Below, one piece after another: positions 33,812 through 41,707 of a stretch of DNA of 64,000 nucleotides. The stretch is taken from contig NZ_JTAM01000028.1 of assembly GCF_000812565.1 (NCBI RefSeq), forward strand, positions 1 through 64,000, read 5' to 3'. The stretch's first letter is position 1. Each line of letters begins with the position of its first letter. Source of the DNA: Flammeovirga sp. OC4 (lineage in GTDB: Bacteria > Bacteroidota > Bacteroidia > Cytophagales > Flammeovirgaceae). The position numbers and the translations under genes are program-made. The notes under the pieces were generated by a model. It was not told the DNA's origin, did not search any database, and was given only the letters and a program-made list of their open reading frames with translations.

Positions 33812-33931
33812 GAGATGCTGTACAATTATAACTCATCAATGTGGGGTATAATCTTGTGTAATCTCCTTTTCAAGACCTTTTTTAAGTATCTTAAGTTAAA
33901 GAAGGTTTTAGGCACCTTCGAGTGCCTTTTT
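33812..33931 (+). other. Structured intergenic region with two stem-loops
   Basis: Between the DUF4296 gene and the radical SAM gene. GGAGAT (33812-33817) pairs with ATCTCC (33861-33866) around a long loop with ACA/TGT pairing and is followed by TTTT. Further on AGGCAC-CTTCGA-GTGCCT (33910-33927) with a T run is a terminator. GAAGG at 33901-33905 can also pair with CCTTC at 33915-33919, which overlaps the terminator stem. The two states are mutually exclusive; an attenuator is possible but not shown. Confidence 0.4.
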
Positions 33932-33999
33932 CTGTTTATATTGAGTTGTTTGTATTTAACTTGATATACTCACATATGAAATCATTAGATCACTCATAG

Positions 34000-36195
34000 A
34001 TGTCTATAAAAACATTATTAGTTACCCCGCCACTCACACAATTAAACACTCCTTATCCGGCTACTGCTTACCTTAAAGGTTTTTTGAGAGAAAAAAATAT
34101 CGATGCCTTTCAAGTTGATTTGGGGTTAGAATTGGTCTTAAAAATATTTAGTGAAGAAGGTCTTTCCGCTTTATTTGATGAAGCCGAGGAAGTAATAAGT
34201 GATTGTTCGGATAACGTTCAGAGAATTTTTATGCTTCAAGATGATTACCTTGAAACTATTGCACCTGTTGTTCGATTTCTTCAAAATAAAGATAATACAC
34301 TGGCACATAGTATCTGTCAAGATAATTTTCTTCCAAGGGCTAAAAGATTCCAACAAGTCAATAATGTAGATTGGACTTTTGGTACAATGGGCATTAATGA
34401 TAAAGCTAGGTATTTAGCAACGCTCTATCTAGAAGATCTAGGGGATTTTATTATTGAAGCTATTACTGAAGATTTTGGTTTTAGCCGATATGCTGAACGA
34501 ATAGCTATGTCAGCAACCAATTTTTCACCTATTGAAGATGCTTTACATCAACCTTCTCATATTTTGGATGAATGGCTTTTGGAAATTCTTGAAGAAAAAA
34601 TTCAATTAGTCCAACCTGACCTTGTTGCACTTACAGTACCTTTTCCTGGTAACCTTTATGGTGCTTTAAAATGTGGGAAGTATATCAAAGAAAATCATTC
34701 AGCCATCAAGGTAGCAATGGGTGGAGGTTATCCCAATACTGAATTGAGGTCCCTCCAAGATCAAAGGGTTTTCCAGTATCTTGATTTTATCACTTTAGAT
34801 GATGGTGAAGGGCCTTTAATTAATCTCCTGAAGTATTTAGAAGGTAAAATTTCTACTCAGCAATTACAACGTACTTATTTAATTAATGAAGAAGGAACGT
34901 TGCAATTTATAGATCAAAAAATTCAAAGTGTTATACCACATGCAGAAATAGGTACTCCTGATTATTCTGACCTTCTTTTAGATCAATACCTTTCAGTGAT
35001 TGATGTGGCTAACCCTATGCACCGACTTTGGAATGATGGACGTTGGAACAAACTGACTGTAGCACACGGTTGCTATTGGAAAAAGTGTACATTCTGTGAT
35101 ATTTCTCTTGATTATATAGGTAGGTATGATCCTGCACCTGCAAGCATGATTGTAGATAGGATAGAAAGAATCGTTGCAGAAACAGGACAAACAGGTTTTC
35201 ATTTTGTGGATGAAGCAGCACCTCCTTTAGCACTGAGAGATATTGCCATTGAATTGATTCGAAGAGGAACAAAGATTACGTGGTGGGGAAATATCCGCTT
35301 TGAAAAAACATTTACACCTGACCTCTGTAAACTGTTGGAACTTTCTGGATGTGTCGCTGTTTCAGGAGGAATAGAAGTGGCCTCAGACCGTTTACTTCAA
35401 TTGATGAAAAAAGGAGTTTCAGTAAAGCAAGCAGCACAAGTGACTAGGGCTTTTAGTGAAGCTGGTATTATGGTACATGCCTATTTGATGTATGGTTTTC
35501 CAACGCAAACCACTCAAGAAACAATTGATTCTTTAGAGGTAGTACGTCAAATGTTCAGTAATCACTGTTTACACTCAGGGTTTTGGCATCAATTTGCAAT
35601 GACTGCACACGCTCCTGTTGGTTTGGATCCAGAGGTATATCAAGTGGAACAAAATGATTTTGAGTTTGAAGGTTTTGCATGGAATGATCTTCCGCATAAA
35701 GATCCTACAGGTGCCAAACATACCCGATTTAGTGAGGGGTTAAAAGCATCTATCTTTAATTATATGCATGGTGTTGAATTAGACTTACCTGTACATCGAT
35801 GGTTTAATTTCTCCACTTATTCTACCTCTTTAGCTCCTAATTTGATTGAAGATTATTTAGCTGAAACAACAAAAGAGGATCATGAACTTTCAAAACACTC
35901 ATTAGTTTGGTTGGGTAAAGCTCCGATGTTAGAAATTGATGAAGAAGAAGATTTTGGTCAACTTATTTTCATTAATAAAAAAGAAGATTTAGAAATTGAA
36001 TGTCATCCTATTTTAGCGGAATGGGTAGCAAATAACATTGAATCTTTCAGTATTTATAATGAAGAAGGGTTTTTAAAAGTAGAAGAAATAGCTGAAGCTT
36101 TTGAAGAGGAAACAGGATTCTCATTTATTGATTTTACAGAGAGTGAAGTTTGGAAAACCTTAAGGGAAAATGGATTATTAGTCATTCGCCTATAA
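34000..36195 (+). CDS. Radical SAM protein with B12-binding-type N-terminal domain
   Basis: 731 residues. The N-terminal domain (about 1-280) has the cobalamin-binding Rossmann pattern (LLVTPPLTQLNTPYPATAYLKG near the start, VAMGGGYPNTELR near 240) but no DxHxxG motif, so cobalamin binding is uncertain. The iron-sulfur segment is HGCYWKKCTFCD with cysteines 358, 363 and 366, a CX4CX2C spacing where CX3CX2C is usual. The TIM-barrel follows with FVDEAAPP, GGIEVASDRLLQLMKKGVS and HAYLMYGFPTQT. It is a single gene; substrate unknown. Confidence 0.85.
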   Translation: MSIKTLLVTPPLTQLNTPYPATAYLKGFLREKNIDAFQVDLGLELVLKIFSEEGLSALFDEAEEVISDCSDNVQRIFMLQDDYLETIAPVVRFLQNKDNTLAHSICQDNFLPRAKRFQQVNNVDWTFGTMGINDKARYLATLYLEDLGDFIIEAITEDFGFSRYAERIAMSATNFSPIEDALHQPSHILDEWLLEILEEKIQLVQPDLVALTVPFPGNLYGALKCGKYIKENHSAIKVAMGGGYPNTELRSLQDQRVFQYLDFITLDDGEGPLINLLKYLEGKISTQQLQRTYLINEEGTLQFIDQKIQSVIPHAEIGTPDYSDLLLDQYLSVIDVANPMHRLWNDGRWNKLTVAHGCYWKKCTFCDISLDYIGRYDPAPASMIVDRIERIVAETGQTGFHFVDEAAPPLALRDIAIELIRRGTKITWWGNIRFEKTFTPDLCKLLELSGCVAVSGGIEVASDRLLQLMKKGVSVKQAAQVTRAFSEAGIMVHAYLMYGFPTQTTQETIDSLEVVRQMFSNHCLHSGFWHQFAMTAHAPVGLDPEVYQVEQNDFEFEGFAWNDLPHKDPTGAKHTRFSEGLKASIFNYMHGVELDLPVHRWFNFSTYSTSLAPNLIEDYLAETTKEDHELSKHSLVWLGKAPMLEIDEEEDFGQLIFINKKEDLEIECHPILAEWVANNIESFSIYNEEGFLKVEEIAEAFEEETGFSFIDFTESEVWKTLRENGLLVIRL

Positions 36196-36217
36196 TGAAA
36201 ATGAGAGTATAAAATAA

Positions 36218-36260
36218 AAAAGGTCAGTCAACTTTAAATAACAAGTTGACTGACCTTTTT
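36218..36260. terminator. Bidirectional terminator between the radical SAM and GIN genes
   Basis: AAAAGGTCAGTCAACTT pairs perfectly with AAGTTGACTGACCTTTT, loop TAAATAAC, with A and T runs on the two sides. It lies between convergent genes ending at 36195 and 36282. Confidence 0.93.
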
Positions 36261-36281
36261 ATATATGAGCGGATGAATTTT

Positions 36282-37055
36282 TTAATCTACTTTCTCGATT
36301 TTACCAGATCCCGAAATTACAGTCTCAACATCTGTAGGATTCCCTTTGTATTGGATATTCCCACTCCCAGAAACTTTAGCATATAATTTATCAGTACAAG
36401 TAAACGATACTGACCCCGAACCAGAAGTTTCTGCATCAACCTCAGAAGCAGTCAAACGAAAATCTGAAATACTACCGGAACCTGATGTTTTTGCTGTAAA
36501 TGTTATAGTTGTTCCATTTAATTCTACATTACCTGAGCCTGATACACTAACATTCATGTCTTTGGTTTCAATATCAGAAAGTGACACATTTCCGCTTCCT
36601 GAAACAGCTGAAATGATTTGATTATTTACATCATTCATTCCTGAAACATTAAGTGACCCACTTCCTGAAACCGCAGTTCTAAAAATACCACTCTCAGAGT
36701 AAGGCTCTAAAACTTCGACATTTGCTGAGCCTGAAACATCTGTTTTATCTACCTCAGGGGTGATGATATGAAGTTTAAAATCATAATTACTGATGTTAGT
36801 ATTTAGTTTGATTTTCCAAACACCATTTACTACTTCTCTTGACAAAGCATTTAGTACATTTTGTTGTGATTCTACATATACCTTTTGTTCTGTACCATGT
36901 TCTACTAACACTTGCCCAGCTATATTCACTTCTATCCCTGTAAAATAATCAATTGCAAGTTCGTCACTTATAATTGGTCCTTCTCCTTTCTCTGTGCAAG
37001 ATGTTGTGAACCCGATAAGGAAAGCAAAAAGAATAAAATTAATTAGGTTTCTCAT
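36282..37055 (-). CDS. GIN-domain (DUF2807) lipoprotein
   Basis: 257 residues from ATG 37055, which gives a lipoprotein signal (MRNLINFILFAFLIGFTTSC). The body is an auto-transporter-like adhesin head (GIN) domain, a right-handed beta-helix. SGSGN/SGSGS motifs repeat about every 16-20 residues, for example AVSGSGSLNVSGMNDVNN and VSGSGNVELNGTT. An in-frame start at 37106 would add residues that spoil the signal peptide. GIN-domain proteins are very common surface proteins in Bacteroidota, of unknown role. It is transcribed 93 bp behind the PliI-like gene. Confidence 0.88.
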   Translation of the reverse strand: MRNLINFILFAFLIGFTTSCTEKGEGPIISDELAIDYFTGIEVNIAGQVLVEHGTEQKVYVESQQNVLNALSREVVNGVWKIKLNTNISNYDFKLHIITPEVDKTDVSGSANVEVLEPYSESGIFRTAVSGSGSLNVSGMNDVNNQIISAVSGSGNVSLSDIETKDMNVSVSGSGNVELNGTTITFTAKTSGSGSISDFRLTASEVDAETSGSGSVSFTCTDKLYAKVSGSGNIQYKGNPTDVETVISGSGKIEKVD

Positions 37056-37148
37056 GATTGATAATTTGTTTATGTACAAACTTACTTTGATTAAAAAAAT
37101 AATCAAACAGGTAATAAAAGTTTTGAGAGTTGTTAGGAAAAGGGAAAA

Positions 37149-37763
37149 TCATTCCTCTAAATAAGGATTCAATATATATCCTGCTTCACCTGTGATTAAT
37201 TCATAATTTACTTTTCGCATACCTCCAGTGGGGTGAGTATTTGTATCATCAGAGGTGTAGAGAGGGTAAGTTCTATGAATTCCACTTGAAGTAAAATCAA
37301 TTTCATCATGTCCCATATATCCTACAGCTAAATCATCATTGTCAGTAATGGATTGAATATAGATTTTACCATAGCTTTCGTCATTGAAAGAAGCAATCCC
37401 TAATAGCTTGATATGACTACCAGAACCAGCAGTTCTTACGGCAATATAAAATTCTTCAAACCCATCTCTGTTCAAGTCGATCACATAGAATTGTTCAATT
37501 GGGTCTACTCCTTCAAATGTGAGTATTTCATTGGAATTAGGGAAATTCATACCTTGAATTGAAATGTTACTAACACTTTGGGATAACTTTTCTTCCGTTA
37601 ATGTGAATAACATTCCTGATTTAGTCTCAATATGATGATTAATTATTTCAGGAATTGCTCCTATTGAAGAGTTATCAACAGTTTTCTTTTTTTTGTTGGT
37701 TTTAACATGATCACAACTGACTGAAATCAAGGTAAAAAATGATATTATTAACAGCCTATACAT
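37149..37763 (-). CDS. PliI-like lysozyme inhibitor lipoprotein
   Basis: 204 residues with a lipoprotein signal (IISFFTLISVSCDH, lipid Cys17). The C-terminal half strongly resembles PliI, the periplasmic inhibitor of invertebrate-type lysozyme: VIDLNRDGFEEFYIAVRTAGSGS, then GYMGHDEIDF and PTGGMRKVNYELITGEAGYIL. PliI-type inhibitors block I-type lysozyme of marine invertebrates, which suits a marine animal- or alga-associated bacterium (inference). The GIN lipoprotein follows 93 bp behind. The family call rests on remembered motif similarity. Confidence 0.72.
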   Translation of the reverse strand: MYRLLIISFFTLISVSCDHVKTNKKKKTVDNSSIGAIPEIINHHIETKSGMLFTLTEEKLSQSVSNISIQGMNFPNSNEILTFEGVDPIEQFYVIDLNRDGFEEFYIAVRTAGSGSHIKLLGIASFNDESYGKIYIQSITDNDDLAVGYMGHDEIDFTSSGIHRTYPLYTSDDTNTHPTGGMRKVNYELITGEAGYILNPYLEE

Positions 37764-37861
37764 AGTTTTTTGGATTGTGAATAAATCGGTTTTGTAAGTT
37801 ATAGATACAATATTAGCAAATTATGTGAATTACTTTCTGATAAATGACAGTTTGTATAAAA

Positions 37862-37903
37862 AAAGAAAGTTATCAACATTTAATGTTGATAACTTTCTTT
37901 CAT
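37862..37903. terminator. Terminator with an 18-bp perfect stem behind nhaD
   Basis: AAAGAAAGTTATCAACAT pairs perfectly with ATGTTGATAACTTTCTTT around loop TTA, with a T run on the minus strand. It serves nhaD (ends at 37938) and lies in front of the PliI-like start. Confidence 0.9.
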
Positions 37904-37937
37904 TTTAACTATATAATAGCGGTTTGTATTAAGTTGT

Positions 37938-39329
37938 TCACATTAACCACATTTCAAAGTAGAACAATGCGATACCACCCAGATAACCTATTCCTGCTAT
38001 CCAGCCAATATTTTTCAAATACCATAAGAAACTGATTCTTTCCATCCCCATTGCCGCTACTCCTGCCGCTGATCCGATGATAAGAATACTACCACCAGTA
38101 CCTGAAGCATAAGCCAACATTTCCCAAAACTTTCCATCAACCACAAAGTTGGCCATCTCTCCTGTAGCACCTGCTTCAGCAATTGGGTACATTCCCATAA
38201 ATGCCGCTACAATAGGAACGTTATCGACAACTGCAGATAAGACACCAATAAGTGTATTTTGGAAATAAATATCAGTGAAGTGCTCTTGCATGAATCCAGC
38301 CATAACATTTAAATGTCCAGCTGAACTGAGTGCCCCCACTGCTAATAAGATACCCATTAGGAAAAGTACCGTAGGCATATCAATTTTTGTCAATATTCTA
38401 CCTACATTGAGGCGTCTTTTATCTGCTAATGTTTTAGAATGCAATTTAAAATCAGTAAGGAACCACATGGCACCTAAACCCAGTAACATGCCAATAAATG
38501 GAGGAAGGTGAGTATAAGATTTAATCACTGGTACTGCTAGTAGCGCTACAATACCCATTATCAAAACAATTAATCGGTCTCGTAATGGAATAAAGGCTTT
38601 GTTTTCATCTTCTCCCAAATCAGGAGGATCGATTTCCCCTTTCAATTTCATACATAAAATGCCAAGAGGTAAAATCATAGCAACAAATGAAGGAAAAAAT
38701 ATTTCCTTAACAATGTTGAGTGCAGTAATTTGTCCACCAATCCAAAGCATAATAGTGGTTACATCACCAATAGGAGACCAAGCTCCGCCTGCATTAGCTG
38801 ATACGACCATCATACTTGCAAAATACCAACGAGTCTCATCATCTTTAATTAACTTGTTGAGTACAGCTACAATTACAATTGTTGTGGTTAAGTTGTCGAG
38901 GGCAGCAGAAAGGAAAAAAGTAAGGAATGACATAATAGCCAGTAATTTTGGCTTATTCGTCACTTTAATCTTGTTGGTGATTACTCTGAACCCCTGGTAT
39001 TCATCAATTACTTCAACAATAGTCATTGCTCCCATTAAGAAAAAGACAATTGAGGCAATTTCTGCAAGATGTTCCGTCAATTCATGATGAACTAAAAAGT
39101 GAGTAATCGACTCTTGTGATCCATCATTACCATTATTTACCAGCCATTCTTTCCAAGTTTCACTAAAACCTAGTGCTAAAATTTCTTGAGCCCCTATGGC
39201 ATAAAGCGCCCAAAGTCCTGCTCCCATTATCAAAGCTGTAGCAGCTTTATTGATATGAGTATTGTGCTCCAACACAATCAATAGATAACCGAAAATAAAA
39301 ATTTCGATCATTAAATAGTACATCATCAT
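37938..39329 (-). CDS. nhaD: Sodium/proton antiporter NhaD
   Basis: 463 residues with about 12 membrane segments of the ArsB/NhaD family. Typical stretches are EIASIVFFLMGAMTIVEVID, FFLSAALDNLTTTIV, SPIGDVTTIMLW and SAVVDNVPIVAAFMGM. It exports Na+ for H+ across the inner membrane, consistent with a marine salt regime. It begins MMMYYLM; the first ATG is used. The gene is monocistronic with its own terminator. Confidence 0.93.
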   Translation of the reverse strand: MMMYYLMIEIFIFGYLLIVLEHNTHINKAATALIMGAGLWALYAIGAQEILALGFSETWKEWLVNNGNDGSQESITHFLVHHELTEHLAEIASIVFFLMGAMTIVEVIDEYQGFRVITNKIKVTNKPKLLAIMSFLTFFLSAALDNLTTTIVIVAVLNKLIKDDETRWYFASMMVVSANAGGAWSPIGDVTTIMLWIGGQITALNIVKEIFFPSFVAMILPLGILCMKLKGEIDPPDLGEDENKAFIPLRDRLIVLIMGIVALLAVPVIKSYTHLPPFIGMLLGLGAMWFLTDFKLHSKTLADKRRLNVGRILTKIDMPTVLFLMGILLAVGALSSAGHLNVMAGFMQEHFTDIYFQNTLIGVLSAVVDNVPIVAAFMGMYPIAEAGATGEMANFVVDGKFWEMLAYASGTGGSILIIGSAAGVAAMGMERISFLWYLKNIGWIAGIGYLGGIALFYFEMWLM

Positions 39330-39481
39330 TAGAAGGTGTTTAGATTAAAATGAAAGCGATAGTTAAATTAGTTGAAGTTTTCAGATTCAGATAGTTTTGT
39401 AATAAAAAACTCTTATCGTTGTAAAATTACTATTAAATAGTGCATTTCAATATTTCTTTAGTACAAAAGTCTTTTTTTTAT

Positions 39482-39517
39482 AAAAAAATCCTCATAACGC
39501 CTGTTAGCTTTATGAGG
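39482..39517 (-). terminator. Intrinsic terminator of the oxidoreductase/phosphatase operon
   Basis: On the minus strand CCTCATAA pairs with TTATGAGG around a loop of about 12 nt, followed by a T run. It lies about 35 bp behind the phosphatase stop. Confidence 0.8.
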
Positions 39518-39549
39518 ATATAAGTTATATAATTATTAGTGGACTATTG

Positions 39550-41679
39550 TTAAACTTCAAATCCAACAACAAGGATATCATCTACTTGAGCAGTGAAGTG
39601 ATCTTCTTGACTCATCCACTTCTCTAATGTGCTTATAATTTTTGATTTTTGATCTTCCATAGTTGCACTTAGAGAAGTATCTCTTAATAATTCTCTGAAT
39701 TTCCTCACCATGAATTTCTTATTGTCACCTCCACCTGTCTGATCTTGATAACCATCAGAGAAAAGATAAAATTTCGTGTCTTTTGTTGGAATAACGTGAG
39801 ATTTGAATTGAGCTGTTGTCTTTTTATAGTTACCACCAATTGAGTAGCTATCACCTTTTACTTTTGTAACTTCTCCGTTTTTCACATACACCAATGGATT
39901 TTTGGCTCCTGCAAATGTTAACTCACCTTTCTTTTTATCAATGCGTACTAATGAAACATCCATACCATCCATATTGGTATTCATTTTTTGCTTCAAAATT
40001 TCTGATATTCTTTTATCCGCTTCTAACAAAATATCTTTAGGATCGCTTACTCCTTCCAAGCTGACAATCTCCGTAAGTACCTCATTTCCCAACATACTTA
40101 AGAAACCACCAGGTACACCATGACCTGTACAATCACATGCTGCCAAATATATAATTCCATCTTTTTCATGTGACCAGTAGAAATCTCCACTTACAATGTC
40201 TCTCGGTTTATAGAAAATAAACATGTCCTTTAATACTTTCTTTAACTGATTCGTATTAGGTAACATTGCGTCTTGTATTCTCTTCGCATAATTGATACTT
40301 GCCTTTGTATTTTCGTGGGCTTTTTCAATAATGTTGGATTGCATTTTTACAGTCTCAAGAGTAGTTGATAACTCTTCAGTAAGAGCAGTTAATTCAGTGT
40401 TAGCTTCAGAAAGTTCGTGTGTTCTTTGAGTCACTCTTCTTTCCAGCATTACGTTTTGCTCTTTGATCAACGTTTCATTTTTCTGTAATGCTTCTAATAC
40501 TTCTAACTGCGCTCTTTCTTTTTCTTCTTTTAATGTTTTCAGCTTATCACCCAAGGCAAAAGAGAGGAATAATACTTCTATACCCGAACCGATCTGCATT
40601 GGATTTAAGTACATACTTACCTCTAGTACATTGACACTCTCTAAAATTGCAGCGATAAAGCCTGCATTCAATGCACCCCAGGCAATTAAGTAATATTTGG
40701 CAGGCTTATAACCTCTTTTATATGAAATCAAACTTGCTATCAATAATAGGAATCCAAGTGTTAAGAGCCCTACTTGTGACATCATTAATGCTTCCACTTT
40801 AAAGTCTAAAATGATGCTAGCAATAATAATGAATCCCCAAATGATGTAAAGTGTAAACCCTTTTTTGATGATTGGAGGTAATGTGTCTCCTTGGATAAAC
40901 TTTTTAGTAAAAATAACAGCTGTGATTTGAGTAAATGCGGAGCTGATGACCACAAACTCATTAATAATCGGTGTTTCTGGCCATAAATATTCAAACATAT
41001 AACCAAATACCGCTGCCATAAATACAGTAATACTCAACACATAACAGACATAAACGAGATAGATATTATCTCTTGTAGAGTACCATACAAAAAAGTTATA
41101 GAAAAACATCAAGAGCATGAACCCAAAGTAAATACCTTGGTAAAAATCGAAATCATGCTCGAAAGCAATAAAATCGGTGATTGTTCCTGCTCTTAATGGG
41201 AAAAATAAAGGCTGAAGGGCCGATACTTTTAAATATATAGTGGAATTTTGTGGTTCCGTTAACCGGAATACAAAATTCCCCATATCGATTTCTCTTGTAC
41301 TAAAATTATAAGCATCTCCCGTTTTTACCGTTTTCAATAATAAACCTTCCTTGCTCACTTCATAAAAGTGCAAGGTGTCTAAAAAGGCACTACCTACTTC
41401 AATATAATTATGCTCAGCATCCAACACATTCGTCTCAAATTTCACCCAATAAGAAGATTTGGTAGACTGAAAATTTGGAATTTCCTGATTATAAAATTTA
41501 AATAAGTGGTCTTTATTCCCTGAAATCACATCCATTTCTGAGATAGAATGAGATGCATCTTCAAGAATCATCACTTTAGTACCAATATTCTCGAACGTAT
41601 GACTCCTAGCGTAAGTAGAAGAACTACTTACTATCAAAAATAAAAGTATTAGGTAGGTAAATCGTGCTGGTAAAAACAT
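39550..41679 (-). CDS. 7TM receptor with SpoIIE/PP2C serine phosphatase domain
   Basis: 709 residues from ATG 41679, preferred over the in-frame TTG at 41718 that would overlap the upstream gene. Order: signal peptide, extracellular 7TMR-DISM sensor domain (about 25-170; SSYWVKFETNVLD is typical), seven membrane helices (about 180-370), a coiled coil (about 385-470) and a SpoIIE-type PP2C domain (480-709) with FYKPRDIVSGDFYWSHEKDG, DCTGHGVPGGFLSMLG and LFSDGYQD. Phosphatases of this type dephosphorylate STAS proteins; a STAS/kinase pair lies at 25.4-26.2 kb. It follows the oxidoreductase gene by 28 bp. Confidence 0.92.
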   Translation of the reverse strand: MFLPARFTYLILLFLIVSSSSTYARSHTFENIGTKVMILEDASHSISEMDVISGNKDHLFKFYNQEIPNFQSTKSSYWVKFETNVLDAEHNYIEVGSAFLDTLHFYEVSKEGLLLKTVKTGDAYNFSTREIDMGNFVFRLTEPQNSTIYLKVSALQPLFFPLRAGTITDFIAFEHDFDFYQGIYFGFMLLMFFYNFFVWYSTRDNIYLVYVCYVLSITVFMAAVFGYMFEYLWPETPIINEFVVISSAFTQITAVIFTKKFIQGDTLPPIIKKGFTLYIIWGFIIIASIILDFKVEALMMSQVGLLTLGFLLLIASLISYKRGYKPAKYYLIAWGALNAGFIAAILESVNVLEVSMYLNPMQIGSGIEVLFLSFALGDKLKTLKEEKERAQLEVLEALQKNETLIKEQNVMLERRVTQRTHELSEANTELTALTEELSTTLETVKMQSNIIEKAHENTKASINYAKRIQDAMLPNTNQLKKVLKDMFIFYKPRDIVSGDFYWSHEKDGIIYLAACDCTGHGVPGGFLSMLGNEVLTEIVSLEGVSDPKDILLEADKRISEILKQKMNTNMDGMDVSLVRIDKKKGELTFAGAKNPLVYVKNGEVTKVKGDSYSIGGNYKKTTAQFKSHVIPTKDTKFYLFSDGYQDQTGGGDNKKFMVRKFRELLRDTSLSATMEDQKSKIISTLEKWMSQEDHFTAQVDDILVVGFEV

Positions 41680-41707
41680 AAAACAAGTTTTTAAAAAAAT
41701 GAGAGCG

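Noticed and set aside
36346-36621. 91-codon plus-strand frame with repeated LPEPD segments
   Set aside because: It is the antisense image of the SGSG repeats of the GIN domain, which explains its periodicity.
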